Positions 46,131 through 59,454 of a stretch of 64,000 bases of DNA are shown piece after piece. The translations under genes were made by a program, and so were the position numbers. The notes below the pieces were generated by a model. It was not told the DNA's origin. It was given only the letters and a program-made list of their open reading frames with translations, and ran no database searches. Numbering within the stretch: position 1 is the first letter of the stretch; the number at the start of each line of letters is the position of its first letter. The stretch comes from Lanius collurio (taxonomy: Eukaryota; Chordata; Aves; Passeriformes; Laniidae): positions 871,026 to 935,025 of the forward strand of contig JACBWW010000090.1 of assembly GCA_020086605.1 (NCBI GenBank), given 5' to 3'.

Positions 46131-49100
46131 TTTTAATCAATATGCAATCTACAAAATGTTATTACAAGATTATCAGCATGATCTGTTTGTACTTATACTG
46201 ACAAAAGACTCAAATAAAATTATAGTTTCCATTAGGAGTAACAGCACTGCTTCAGAGTTACCAAAATTATTGCTAAAAACTACTAACTGCAGCGCTTAGT
46301 TACTGTGTTAAGTAACAAAAAGACAAATAAATGCAAAATAGAAGTATAGACATCAATACTGCAGCTAAGAAGTCTGCCAGGCAAAATAAACACAACCAAA
46401 AGTAACATGTAAAAACATGTGTTCAGATGTAAAATACTTTTGGACAACTAATACAGAATCTGGAGGAAATCAAAGCAAGGAGCATAAGGATGACAGTAGC
46501 TTGATATCAATGGAGTGCATCATCATCCTCATTTCTGAAGAGCTGCTACCCAGGGGCAACAGAACCATTGTTGCCAATCACTGCAAAGCTTCAGCTGTGA
46601 CACCCAGTAATACCTCTTTTCCTATCCTCTGTGCTCTCTTCTGGTTGGAATAAGCAGGCATTGCAGGTTTCTTACTTACTAACATAAAAGAATCATTTAC
46701 ACACCATTACCATTAGTCCTTCCTTCTTCTTTTTTTTGCCTCTCTTTCATTTTTAGAGACTTTGATGCAGATCCCATTTTGTCAGTTAAAAGACTTCCAT
46801 TGACTTCAATGGGTGTTTGAATCCAAAATTACATCAAGTGCCATTTACCCGGAGTAATACAATTAGTATGAGAAAGATGAATGCAAAGATAAAGTTTGTC
46901 GGTTTCAGCAAGTACAACCCTTTGTAAGTAAGGCAAACACGCTATAAAAATAGTTGTTCTTATTGATTTCTGTTTTAAACATAAAATATCCCAAACCCTG
47001 CTGGTCCTTTGTGAAGGAAGTGCAGATAATACCTAAATACTGCCCTGAAGTAAATGTTAGCAAAATGTCAGCATCTTAAGTGACCCAGACAGCTGGAAGC
47101 ATTTCAGCAACTGCTGGCACTCGCTGAGGGAAGCCAAGATTGGACACATGTGAAACCCAGTTCCTCACATGATGCCACTACCTCATGGCTTATTTAAAGC
47201 TCCAGTCCTTCTGCTTGCTGGACACTGAGCATCTCAACAGCTTATAGCAACTGTTCCTCATCTCCATTCCCCTCCCCAAAATTACAATTAGACTACTTGT
47301 AGACCAGATTTCTAAAGAATTCAGAGCCCATATATTTACTCACTATCAGCTGCTGTAACATTCAAGGAAAATGTTAGCAATGAGTCTTAAAGTTAAGACT
47401 TTATTCCTAAAGTTAAGAATATTTGTTCAGTAGGTCATGCTCAAGACAACGCAGAAGAAAGGGGAAGCCTGGGTGTTTCTGGTTTGACACACTGCAAAAG
47501 AAGAGGAAGTTAGAATTTGATGGGGAGAAAAAAGACAACCCAAATTTTCTTTCATTAGACTGCAGCCTAATTTTAAATTTTTTGACATTAAGGCATATAA
47601 ACATCAGTGTGAGACTGAACAGGGCAATTATTTAACCTTAGACTGCACTAATTGTCAAGTAATTGTCAAACTGAAAGCCACATATTAAACAAAGTAACTT
47701 TCTTTCAGTGTAGCAGTATTTCTATGGAATTAATTCCCTGTGATCCTGATCCAATTCTGATTAAAGTTCATTGTGAGTCTTGCAAGCTTCAGATGAAAAT
47801 CCAAGAGTTTGCAACCCAGATAAAGCTGTAGCTTTACCTTTTTATGTTAATGAGTTCAGTAAGTCTGAATGAGCACTTGCACCTTAACACAACTCTCTGG
47901 CAGGAACAGTGACTTGTAAGGTGGTCATTCATTATTTAAGCCACCTACTGCAAACAGTAGCTTGTATCTTGAAGGGTCAACACTACACAGGCTCCTTAAA
48001 CACATCCTGAGACACAGCAGACACCTGAGAGCAGAAAAGCAGCCACTGCTTCTGCAGAACCAGTAACACCACTAGGTACCAGTGCCCAGGAGGTGAGTGC
48101 TGTGACTGGAGATCCTAAGGTGAAAGAGAGGTGGAATGGAGATATTCAGGTTCCTCCTACTTAAGAACAGAAAAATAGGGGCCAGCTGGGCAAGACAGGC
48201 TTTGGAGAGCAATCACTGTTAATAGGTTTACTGAATTAGCGGTATTAATGCCAATCAAAACAAGTCAGCCTCAGACAAAGGTAACTGCAGGTAATTGCAA
48301 TGCATGTTTTGCTTCCTCTACCTCACTGAGCAAAGAGGTTAATAAATATTGTAACTAGTACAACCGTGGAATTCAGCAAACTGCAGAGCTCGCCGTGTTG
48401 CCAAGTATAAACACTTTACCCTGGTGCACACTGTGCCTCTTGATTCAGCTGAACAGAATATAAACCAGTTATTAATAAAACACACCAAACATGACTTGAA
48501 GGTGCTAATGGCTTCTCAAGTCAAAACGCAGACGGAGGATGCAACAGCTGAGACATATTTGGATCCCTACTACAGCCCAACGCTTGCTTAGATTTATAAC
48601 AATATAATCTGCTAATAAAAAGGGATATATAGAGAAGTCCATACCATAATAGTCTATCTGGGGCTTTGGCAATGCAATGCCCATAAAAAACCTGCCCTCC
48701 GGACTTACTATAGAATCTATTACCCATTTCATTCTCAGCTTCTGGATGGGGGGAAAAGTTTATTGTGATGAACTAGGTTCATATAATGGTCTTCTGTTTC
48801 CTCAGACTGGTAATTTTCTCTGTGTATATCCCACATATTTCTACTTTTGGGGAATAACATTTATCTGTATTTCTACACAGTGTTCATATAAGCATTTACA
48901 AGCTGTACAAAATATAAAGTGAGGCAGTGCATTACTATATTTTTGTTCTCCACTAATTTTTGTTTGAAGTAAGGATAATTTTAGGAAAACTGCAGCCAAA
49001 AGAAAAAAAAGTATCACGAGCATTTTTTTAATTTATCATATTTTTTCAAACTTGGAATTACAGCCTGCAGAAAATTACAAAGGGGATAATGGCTAAAGGG

Positions 49101-49748
49101 AAATATTAGAGCCTTTCCCTACAGGCCAATTGTTTGTTGACACACTGACATTAGTGATTAGCAGCTCAGGCTGCCTGAATGAAACATCACAGCTTCATGT
49201 CTCTTGTGACAGTCCATCCCTGCATTATTTCCCCATGGAAAATGCCTTTAGAGCCAGTAGCATGAAAACATCTCCCTTCCCATGCATGTCTGAAAAGTTA
49301 CTCAAAGCCACAGCTCCTGCAGTTTCCATACCAACATCTGGAACTTGCATCCTAAAGGAGACACCGAGGAAACAGCAGCAACCAGTCTTTTGTCCAGCTT
49401 GTGGGGGAAAACTTCTGCTGTAAATTCTCAACGTCTCATCAGATGAAATGGGCCTGGACTGAATTACACTCTGAGAATCCACCCCTTATCTCACTTGCTA
49501 CCGTAGTGAAAAAGAACTGTCTAATGCTGGCACAGAAACTCCAATCACATCTGCCATATGTTTTTTTTGCCCAAGAGATTACTTAGAGTGAACCTATAAA
49601 GTGCTGAGGAGGAAACAGTCGCAGCCACAGAAAAATAAAGAATATTATTGCAGAGGACCCTTTTTCCCAGTGTAATCACCCAGTTTCCAAATCATTAATT
49701 AAGGCTCGTGTTGAGAGTATTACTTGGCCTTGTTCTCTTCATGTACTT

Positions 49749-49760
49749 CAGGGGGCGCTG
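49749..49760 (+). promoter_or_regulatory. CTCF-core-like motif
   Basis: CAGGGGGCGCTG matches the central part of the CTCF consensus; the usual upstream CCA is not present. It lies about 100 bases beyond the proximal STON1 poly(A) signal. Confidence 0.35.
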
Positions 49761-49860
49761 AAACAGGAGGGACTTTAGTTTTCAAACAGCACTAAAAAAG
49801 GTAATTGGTCCTGCCGGCCCTTACATAGGTGCTGGTCTGCACATACACACTCTGGCAGCT

Positions 49861-49866
49861 TTTATT
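49861..49866 (-). terminator. STON1 proximal polyadenylation signal
   Basis: TAATAAAAG on the - strand about 375 bases after the stop codon, followed within about 10 bases by a GU-rich stretch (AGTGTGTATGTG, + strand 49841-49852). This is a textbook arrangement. Confidence 0.6.
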
Positions 49867-50240
49867 ACCAAATATTGTATGTCCAAGTGACATGAGCCCT
49901 TTGATTAGTGCCTTTAGGTTTCAATATGGAGTATGAGATCATTCCCAAGTTAAAGCTACACAACAGGAAAATTATATATTAGAATCAGTCAATGAAGTGC
50001 TCACATTCTGCAGCTCTGACAAGGAGACCTCATTCATCCCAGGACTCCCATGACAGGAAGTTTACTTGAATGCAGGCCAGTCAAATGAGTACTGAGTTGC
50101 AGACTCGAACCCTTAAGCACTAAAAAAAATTCTATGACCATGTTTACCCTAGACTAGGTCACTGCGCTTCTTCTAACAATAGAATTTCCTATGTAAATTG
50201 ATTCCTACTAATATCCTATAATGGTGCCTCCTGTCCTCTT

Positions 50241-50315
50241 TCACTGCATTAGGCAGTTGCCAGCCTTATCTGGGTCTTCTCCATCAAGCCTAATCCACTT
50301 CTTTTCAATTTCAAC
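50241..50315 (-). CDS. STON1: STON1 terminal coding exon
   Basis: A 75-base exon with acceptor CCTACAG. It encodes VEIEKKWIRLDGEDPDKAGN, CLMQ and TGA. This short exon is skipped in the mammalian STON1-GTF2A1L readthrough mRNA. Confidence 0.95.
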   Translation of the reverse strand, partial: VEIEKKWIRLDGEDPDKAGNCLMQ

Positions 50316-53300
50316 CTGTAGGTAGAAAACAAAAAGCAGCAGGTAGAATTAGCAAATAACTGGACATTGAAAGTGTGAACTGCAGCAATGGCATGGAAAA
50401 AGCTTTGACACAAAATCAAAATATTTCCAGACCCAACAGATTTCAAAACCACCACTCCCAAAAATAGCTCAACTGAGGAAAAACAAAGCTGCATTCACAG
50501 TCCTATTTTTCAGCCTCATCTTTGATCAAAGAATTATTATTTAATGATGCTTTTGCTCAAAGTCATTACCAAAAGTATGTGTAAGATAGAATACAAAGCA
50601 CATTTGTTTTTCAAATACTCTGTTGAGGAGCAGGGAGGAAGAAGAGGAGGAAAACATGGAGAGCATAGCCCTGAGAATACCTGGCAATTGTAAAAAGCTT
50701 TCTGAACCACGTGTTTCTGGGGCTGCAGATCACTCTCTATGCCCAGAGACCTCACTTCTGTTCCTGAGGCACAGGTATCATGAACAACGAACTGGACAGT
50801 AGCAAATGGATACCAGTCAGATGGTATCTCCTGGTCTGACCCAAGTTCCAGTTTGTAAGACAGGCTGTGTGGATGATCCAAACCTTGGGAAAAAAAAAAG
50901 AAAACCACCACACCATTAGTGAATTACCTTTTCTTTGTTTCATCTCCTAGCAAGAGAGTATAGCTTTACCTTTTATATACACAGAGTTGTTGTTATGATA
51001 CAAGATTATTCTGTCTTTAGTCTTTTGCTACTTGGGCATAGGCTGGCCCCTTATTAATTTTTTGTCTGCTTCAGGACATTTTTCACACTCATTGCAATTT
51101 TACAAATCAATTTACACGAGATTTACCAGATTCTTTCAGCTTCTCATTGAGAGAGAAATATTACAAACTTAAGGCTTTGTTGCTAAATTCAGACTATTTG
51201 ATGGAATCTCAGTTTTCCCTCGAAAATACATTTCTTACTCTTACAGAAAAATAAAAGCTGGAAGGTCCCAGTGTGGCCAAGGCAGAGATGCTGCCCTGCA
51301 TCCAATAACCCCCTTTCCAGAGCTGTCCACTGCAGAAATTTTATTGCAGTGCTTATTTCAAGCACCTCAGCTATCTTGTGTACCATCATTTATTACAGTA
51401 TGTCCAGGGCAGGAAGATAAAGGTGCAGCTCAGAGTGCTGCTCAAACAAGATACATCCCACCTGCCAGGATAAGGGCTACCTGGAGTCCATATCTAGCTT
51501 GGAAAAGAACATACCCCATTTCTGCCAAAAAAAAAAAGTATTGCTAAGATAACTGTGATGTTATAAGGCAGAGTCATGAAGGATTTGTGCAGCATATTCT
51601 GAATTACTTTAATCATCCTAGGGCTGATCCCAAGGATCATTTTCTTTAGCATTTCTTACATGAGCCAATAAGAACAGGCACTTCTCCTGGAACACCAAGG
51701 TGAAAACCTGCTTCCCAAAGCAACTGGAGTCAGCAGACTCACTGCCTGTGAAAGCAGGATTATACAATTTAATATAATGAAAAGAATCCTCTCCAAATTC
51801 TTCAGGGCAAAACGAAGCAATTCTGCATTTCTCCTTCTCTCCAGGATTTTAATCATCAGCATAGACAACTAACTATGCTTTGGCTGCAGGCAGGCGGTGG
51901 GGGGAAAGAAAGCAGAGAAAGGATTGCCTGTATTTTGTCAAAGGCAAGCCTGGCAGGGTATATTTGGTTTTCATCCATTACACTGAATGGAATCTCAAAG
52001 TTCAGGAAAAAATGTCCCATTCTTTATGCACTGGCTTTCTCCAGTGACAGGAATCAATTTCGTATCAGAATGAAGGAAATACTGAAGATGGTGTTAACAT
52101 AAACTGAGCTTTATCCATCCCATGGGAAAAATCATGGTAATATTCCACAACCACAGGCTCACTGGCATTTTGCGAGGCAAAAATAAATTAAAAAGCTGCA
52201 TCTCCATTGCTCCTAGGACCCTTGGGCTGGGTCCCATCTGTGCTGCAGGTTTTGCCTGTAACATTGCACACACCTCTGGGCACACCTCAGGAGAGGGTCC
52301 TGCAAGGCATTGGAGCACAAAGGCCCTCAGTCTGCGAGGAGTGCCGTGCCAGGGGCATGCAGCATGTGGCTGAAGTCTCAGGACAGTAACACAAAACACA
52401 GAGACCAGTAAAACTGCAACATCAGGGATTTTATTATGGAAACAGAGGAGGGAACAAAGTCAGAAATAAGGATTACAGCCACCTGCCAACATCTCGAGAA
52501 TGAAGCTGCAGCATGGAACAAGTGTGAGGAGGAGGAGATGGTGTTTTATCACTCATGCACCCAGGGACAGGGAGATCTCTGCATCGCTGTGATGTGAGCC
52601 TTGTCCATGTCCTGCTGCTGGTCACCTCTTGCTGTGTCCAAGCCCATTTCTCCTGCATTAATACTCTTTTGGTCCACAGTCACTCTTCCAGACTGCCTGG
52701 ACATGGTGGAATGAGCCTCTGTTGATGCAGGCCTCTCCATCCTTGAATCCTCCATCATCCCAGCAATAGGACACCACAAGGAACATCCTCTTCCAGAACC
52801 ACACCGCAAGATGTCATCCCATCCCAACTGTGATCCTTTTGGCTCCCAGGACCTGTTCCCCTCTCCCATGGTGATGCCAGGATGCAGCTTGGCAACACAC
52901 TCACTTGACCTGGTCTTTGTGCTGTTTGCTGGATCAGGCTGCACAGTGTCAGCTACAAGTGAAGCATCCTGGGGAGGACAGCAGGAATTGCAGCACCATG
53001 ACTTGTCTTGGCCAGGGAAAAAGCAATCTCTGTCTCTGGGACTGTGGTTAATCAAGGCTCTGAGGAAAAATGGTTTGTTGCTTGTAGTTCATTTGTGGTA
53101 GAAGGCAGTCAGCATAGATCTAAGGGCTTTTAGAGATCAAATTCAGAATCTTCCTGGAGTTTTTTGGGGGGGAGTAGGTCTACGAAGAAACAAGTAGCAA
53201 TGGGAATTGTCTAGTAAATTATTTTTTCTTCAGAGAAATGGAATCCAGAAGTAATCACTGCTTGGAATTTTGCTGGGCAGATGTCAGATGGTAAGTGTTG

Positions 53301-56300
53301 AATAAGAGATGTCCACTTGAGTCCAGGCATAAATGGGCCATACCTCTTGGTGCACTGCTGAAGGTTTTCCTGCCAGACATGGCATAGTTGTGCTTCTAGG
53401 ACCATCTAGCCTTTAAAGAAACCTCTGGGTTTATATTCCAGCTGGCCCACACCCATGAGGCTGTGTTGGTGAATGCAGTGAATTCTGGGGTGCTTCCTTT
53501 TCCTTGGGTTGTAACCTGCAATGGCAGAGACAGTAAGTTTGGGATTTGGATAAGGCTACTGCCTTGGGTCCTCTGGAGCAGCTTCCATTGGACCTTTTTG
53601 CCTATTCCTAAAACACAGGGTTCCCCCCAGCCCATCTGCCTCTTGTGCCAACACCAAGGTCAGAAGAAGGTACTCACCCCTTCACTTGTGGAGTTCTTCT
53701 GCCACTGCTGGGCTGTGCTAGGAGTGCAGAGCAATTTCTTCCCATCGGCTATCAGATGATAAAGTGACTGACCAGCATTTTGGAAGACTATGAGCATCAC
53801 CTTAGTTTTCACCTAAAACTGAGCCGTTCTTGTCATCTCTGCTCCATGAAACCACTGTTTCCCAGGCCTTGTGTTACACTGGAGTTAGAAGAAGAAAGGC
53901 TGTGTGTAGAAGATCCTTTTGCAAAAGAAACTGTAATGCTGAAAAAGGCAGGTGTTGGCCAGAAGGAGGGAAAGGTGGTGCTGTAGAAGGACAGGTGGGT
54001 TGGAGCAGGCACAGTGTGCTACGGTGACATATTTGGGGCCCTGACATTTTCAAGATGACCTATTCAAGCCCAGCTACCCAAAATGTGGGCCCATCAGGCA
54101 CCATGGAGACGTGACCACCTGGACTGATGAAATCAAACCTGAAAGGCAACCAGATAATTTGGGGACATAACTGAGCTTTTACCATCTGACTTTTGAGACA
54201 GAAACCCTGCAGTGTAGGTGTCTATGCAACTTGTTAAGACTTCACTGAATTGAGAGATTTTAGTCTGCTTTAATCTGAAAATCTGGTTGTTGTTTCCTAA
54301 AAGCATTCCAAATTCCTGCTCTCTTTCTCCAAAGAATACCAACAATAAAGCCAGAATAAACAAACGAAAGATCAGTAAAACTATGAAAATAGATTCCAAA
54401 TATAATTTAGCATTCATATAGCATTTCAAAAGCAATTAATAATATAATTTTGCACTTAATAACACTGTTTAACCCTATTTCACCTAAAGCAGCATTCAAG
54501 CAGCCTTGATCTGAGAAACGCTCATGAAGCAAAGCAATTAAAGTCAAAATAACGTACTGGTTATCTTAGTTATGTAATAATTCTATTTTTGCCAAAATAG
54601 ATCCAGTTCTAAAACTCTTATTTTGAACATAAAAACATAAATAATTACTAAGAACAGGTTTACATTAGGGTTGTTAGAAGTTAACTCCTGCAGCTATGTC
54701 TAAATGGGTACATTTGTCCAACCTGCTGGGAGAAGTGCATAGGAAATAGAGGAGTGGGACAGTACCACCACCAAGCAGCAGCTCACAGTGGTGCCAATGC
54801 CAGAAGAAGGTGACTGGACAGGGATAGAGCCCACCTGAAAAAGTCATGGCTTTGAGTTTCAACCTAGGCAGTCTAGAAAATAAGAAAAGCAGGATCTGGT
54901 AGTAGCTGGGGACCACATCACCTCCCACAACAGAGTCCATGCACAGATGCTAAAGGCAGTAACAGGGCTGCCAGCAGCCACAAGCTCCCCTAGCTCCAAT
55001 TTGCTGTGTTATTTAGCCCCTGCTTCCTCAGTGTGGCTCCATGATGCAGAATGAAGGAAGAAATAATCAGCTGAAGAACTGTTGCTTTACACAACGGCTC
55101 AAGGATGGAGGTGTCCTAGCAGGAAGCACCACAGGGCTCAAATTTACACAGCAAGTGATTAAAGCACAGCATTTTGCAGTCTAGTCTCTGCCCTGCTCCC
55201 TGGGAACTCCCTGGGAAGCAGCTGACACAGCTTCTCCACTGCAAAGTCTGGCCCCCGTACTGTGCTAAAATCATAACATGTTCTGCGTTTCCTTACACAA
55301 AGCCCCAGTTTCACAAACAGACTCAATTTGCAGAAATTTCACTGGATCAGCCCTTCAAAGCCTATTGCTTTTTTCCATATTCTTTTTTTTTTTTTGTTAA
55401 TAATGCTAAAATTCAGACTTCAAACTCAACATCTATGTATCTGAATAGGCACAGGCAGCTTTTATTAGTCTGGTGTTTCTTGCAGCCCCTACTGACTTCA
55501 CTTGGCCAGCACTTTTCCAAGAAAACACTTTAGTAGAATCCAGAGAATATTAACATATTTCAATGTCTAAAAATGGAGCCACAATGTAACTGTAGGCAAC
55601 ACTTCCTTCTCCCTTCCTTTTTCATTTTTTTTAAGAAGCCTTGGACAAACTTTTTTGAAAGCAAAATCCTCAGCATATTTTTCTGCCTGTGGTAAACACA
55701 TTATGAAAGTTTACATATTTCTATTAGTTTGACTGTCTCCAGACTCTTGGCACGCCTTGGGACAGCTCTATTTTTAAACTCTTAACTGTGTACAGAGCAC
55801 TTGATAAAGAGGTTTAAAATTTGACTGGGCAGTATTACTACTAAAATGTTTTTTCAAATGCACAAACATTTCACAGACACAAATGATTCTGCAGATCTCA
55901 GCTAGAGAAATTATTCAAATGTCAAAAGTTTAAGCTACTGGTAGAAAATAATGTCAAGCCTCAAAAAACCCCAATTCTTACTTCCAAATAAAACTGAAGT
56001 TAATTTTGCACATCAAATCATCAGGCGAAAGAACTACAGGGATTTTGGAAGACTTATAATCTTCTTTAAAATTGCCTAAACTGTTGGCTTGATTTTACAG
56101 AAGCTAACCTACATTAAATTGCAAAGAATACTAAAAACAGTCCTGTAAACCTTGGGAAAACACATGGATCACAGCAACATGGTGCAAATCTCTAAAACCT
56201 GGAACACAAGACAGGAATTTTGAAGACCTGAAGAATCTCCTTCTGCCTCCTAGTTCTCCTGCATCTCTCCATCAACTCCTCTGCCCTCCCTGTCCATTTT

Positions 56301-59300
56301 CCAGTCTCCTCAGCCCATGCCCTTATCTTTCCTCTCTCTGCCATCACTCTTCCCCCACCATTAGTCCTGGCCTAGTAGTAGAATACCTGAAACCAGGACT
56401 TAAGAAGATAAAATCTTTTTCTGGACATTTTAAAGAGTCAGTTAGCCCAGACAGGATAATATAAGATTAGGACAATCCATATGTTAGTAAAACACACTTA
56501 CTCCCTTTTTAAAAGTACAGATTTTACAGATATTTTACATGAAATACAAAAAAAAAAAGACAGGTGCCCTTGTCCTACACAGATCCCCAAAGCCTCAGGT
56601 ACACATAATGCAAGGAATCAAGAAAAGGATCAAATGCCTTCACTCTACAGAACTCAGGATACCATATTACTCAAGAATTTTTATGCCTTTAGGAAAGTAC
56701 CTTAGGAAAGTCTTTAGAGAAAGGTAAAATGACTAAAAGCTGGAAATTTAAATCCAAATATTTATATTTTTCCTTTTTCAAAAAGTCAAATTTTCTCCTT
56801 TAAATTAAGGTAACTTAACTACTTCCAAGTGTGCAATTGATAATATAGCTGCTTTTACTGCAATACAAGTTTTCAGTGAGGTACCACCACCAGAAAGAAA
56901 TGGGAATAAAGTGGGAGGCATTTTTGTCAGTGAAGCTATTGCCATGAAGGTACAATCTCAGTGCACAAATCCATGAAAGAGGTAATAGCAATCAGCCTTT
57001 GCAAAAGTACAGTTGCCTTCCTACAGCAAATTTAACCATAGCACCTTCTAGTTCTGTATTGTACCTACCACTTCTTAAATGATGCTAGAAAGCCAAGACT
57101 CAGCAGTGACAACACCACCTTTCCTATTAGCTGTGTGATATTGGGTGAACAAATCATTTTACCAACCAGTTTCTGCTTCCCATCCCACCCATTGCCCAGC
57201 TGGTACACAGGAAGCATAAACTCTTCCCTCATCAGCCTTACTGCTACAGACTTGAGGTTTACTCAGAATGATCAGCTCCACTTCCACGATACTGCACACT
57301 TGATATGACTGACAGTACATCTGCCTCCATCAAATAAATTAGGAAAACATCGTTTTAAAAAAATCTCTAAGTCTGTAATCTCTTTCCCTAAAAGATTACT
57401 CCAGCTTCTACCAGCAACATACCACAGATAAATCCCAAACCACAACAGCTGATGGAGGTACACAAGCATAAACCCAGTGAAGACACACACCCAAGCCCAT
57501 CACTTGATAGCACAGATTATTTACTTGAATTTTTATCTGGAAGCCTGTCAATCTTCCACACCACGGCCCTGTAGGCACTCTCGTATTTTGCTGTTCCAAC
57601 TGAGACTTGGATTACAGGATCAGATTCAACCTCATGCAAAGCCCCAAGGCATGCTCTCCTATTCATTTTTGCTTTTAGGGACTTTTGCCTTTGGAGATTC
57701 ATGGTCCAAAGTGCTTTGATCCACTGTGTGGGAACAGGAAAGCGTATCATAACATTTTCACAGTATTTCGCAGAGGGTGAACGTGTCAGGATCTGAGCAG
57801 TTGAAGACATGTTTATGAAAGCTTGAAGTTCAATGTATGCCCCCTGAACCACCACTGCAGCCTTCACAGAAAAGGGAAGGTCTTGCCCACTGTAGTGCGT
57901 CCTGAAACGCATCAGTTCCAGCCTGCAGGCATCCGGGGGTGTAAACTTAATAATCCGGGATTGCTCAAATTCCTGCGTTTTGACACAGTTATGGAAATGG
58001 CAGTCGAGAATATCGATCCACTTCCTCTCCTGCTCCTTCTCAAAGTAACGCTCATCCCTCTTCTGGAGCTCCAGGTCGTTCAGGGTTAGAAAACACTCAG
58101 CACCACCATTCACAAAACACAGGCAGTAAATGTGTGTGATGACCGCACTTTCTACGAGTTTTCCTTCTGCCTTAGTGACTTTCCCCCAGAAGTTATCCAC
58201 TATTTCCAGAGTCATTTCCTGCTCTTCATAATTCCTCTTTTGTCTGGAAACAGCAGGAAGTTTCATGAGCTCCTCCTCGACCGTCACGAGGAAATCGGTG
58301 AAGTCGTTATAATCTGTGGTGCCCAGCTTTAACATCTGCTCCACCTCCGGCTCATGGATCACCTCCACTTTGGGATGGTACCTCCTCTTCTCCGTGTAAG
58401 ACACGCACTCGATCTTCACAGTGTGGATTTTTCCTGAGACATTGTAGCTCTCCAGTTTGGGTTCAGACAGCTTGCACTGTGGCTGCAGCTGGAATTCCTT
58501 GAAAGGTTTCTCCAGGCCCTTTTCGTAATACATCTGCAACACCCCTCCAGCCAGGACACTCAGGTAAATAGGGCCCCACTGCCGAGATGACATCATGTTC
58601 TTCTTTTCAGGAATCCTCAGCATGAAGGGCCACCCATCTGATTTCAGGCTCCTGAAAAGGCTGCGTGGGACGGTGGGGGACATCTTGTGCCACGCGTGGG
58701 TGCTGGAGGTGGGTGGGTTTTCCACAGCCTCACAGTTGTCAGCTTGCAGATGTTCAAGCCTCTCACAGATGTAACTGAAGGAGCCCTGGTTAAGGCTCTT
58801 CTGATCATGACAAGTTTCTTTGTCTCTAGGATGACACCCGCTCCTGTCAAGCACTTTGTCCTTCCTGTGCATGCTAACATTAGCTGGCAACATGCTAAGG
58901 GAGCACCCTTCCTTCCAAAAAGGACTGGAAAAAGCACAGTCACTGTGCAAGTACGGAAAGTGTCCTGGAGCCAGCTCCTCATAGCTTCCTGGTGGGCTAG
59001 GGCTTCCTTCCTCTGCTGATTTGGAGACCAAAGTCTTAAGTGGATGGTCATTAGGTGAGGAGTTCAAAGGAAGGTTGCTTGGTTTCTGTGTGGCTAAGGA
59101 TGAGCAAATCCCAGGGGATGGAGGAGGGTTAACATTTGTTGGCCATTCAGGGATGGGATAAAGCATGTGAACCCCAGACTTCGGAAAGCACAGGTTTCCT
59201 GGGTAGTCTCTGGTGGGTGTAGTAAGAGGAGAGTTGCTGGGGGGTCCAGGACTTAGATAGAAATCAACTACAGGAGAGGAGAGTGGAGTGCTGCCTGTGG

Positions 59301-59454
59301 AGGATGACCTACTTGAAGACTCATGAACACTGGACAGGTTGAGCTTAAGACCATTTGCTTTGCAACTACTCTGATTATCAACCAGTTTCTGAGGTGACTG
59401 GAAGAGCGGCTCGTCATCAAAGGTGACCCAGTTTGCTGGATTTGGGGAGCACAT
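50241..59454 (-). CDS. STON1: Stonin-1, endocytic adaptor (3 coding exons)
   Basis: Clathrin/AP-2-associated adaptor of the stonin family, acting in the cytoplasm at endocytic sites. Coding exons in reading order are 59454-57525, 50883-50681 and 50315-50241, all GT-AG and phase-matched, giving 735 residues, the same length as I recall for the human protein. The N-terminal part (1 to about 270) is Ser/Pro-rich and opens MCSPNPANWVTFDDEP with SSTGSTPLSSPVVDFYLSPG. The stonin homology domain (about 273-405) has GWPFMLRIPEKKNMMSSRQW. The mu-homology domain (about 406-720) has VDNFWGKVTK, IYCLCFVNGGAECFLTLNDL and IKALWTMNLQRQKSLKAKMN, and ends with EKKWI...DGEDPDK. I place the start at 59454 because it matches the conserved MCS.NP..WVTFDD opening. 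An in-frame ATG at 59520 lies upstream of the likely splice acceptor, so it is probably intronic. Confidence 0.96.
50316..50680 (-). other. STON1 intron between exons 2 and 3
   Basis: A 365-base intron from GTATTC to CTACAG with nothing else recognised. Confidence 0.85.
50681..50883 (-). CDS. STON1: STON1 second coding exon
   Basis: A 203-base exon. It completes the split Ser, then LDHPHSLSYKLELGSDQEIP, SDWYPFATVQFVV and ESDLQPQKHVVQKAFYNCQ. Acceptor TTTCCCAAG, donor GTATTC. It ends in phase 0, which allows splicing either to the STON1 terminal exon or to GTF2A1L exon 2. Confidence 0.96.
50884..57524 (-). other. STON1 large intron
   Basis: A 6.6 kb intron from GTAAAT to TTCCCAAG. It is mostly AT-rich. 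It has a GC-richer island at about 52190-53100 holding a 168-codon - strand open frame and a good - strand poly(A) signal (52430-52435). A T-run lies at about 55382-55396. No named transposon recognised. Confidence 0.7.
52430..52435 (-). terminator. Intronic polyadenylation signal candidate in STON1
   Basis: AATAAA on the - strand followed by GATGTTGCAG and CTCTGTGTTTTGTG. It lies 114 bases beyond the end of a - strand open frame (52549-53055). Confidence 0.35.

Larger units (their letters stand above)
45920..49860. other. Intergenic region downstream of STON1
   Basis: No coding exon recognised. A - strand AATAAA at 46125-46130 with T/G-rich follow-on could end a long alternative STON1 3' UTR. 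A CTCF-core-like motif lies at 49749-49760. Otherwise AT-rich unique-looking sequence. Confidence 0.6.
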
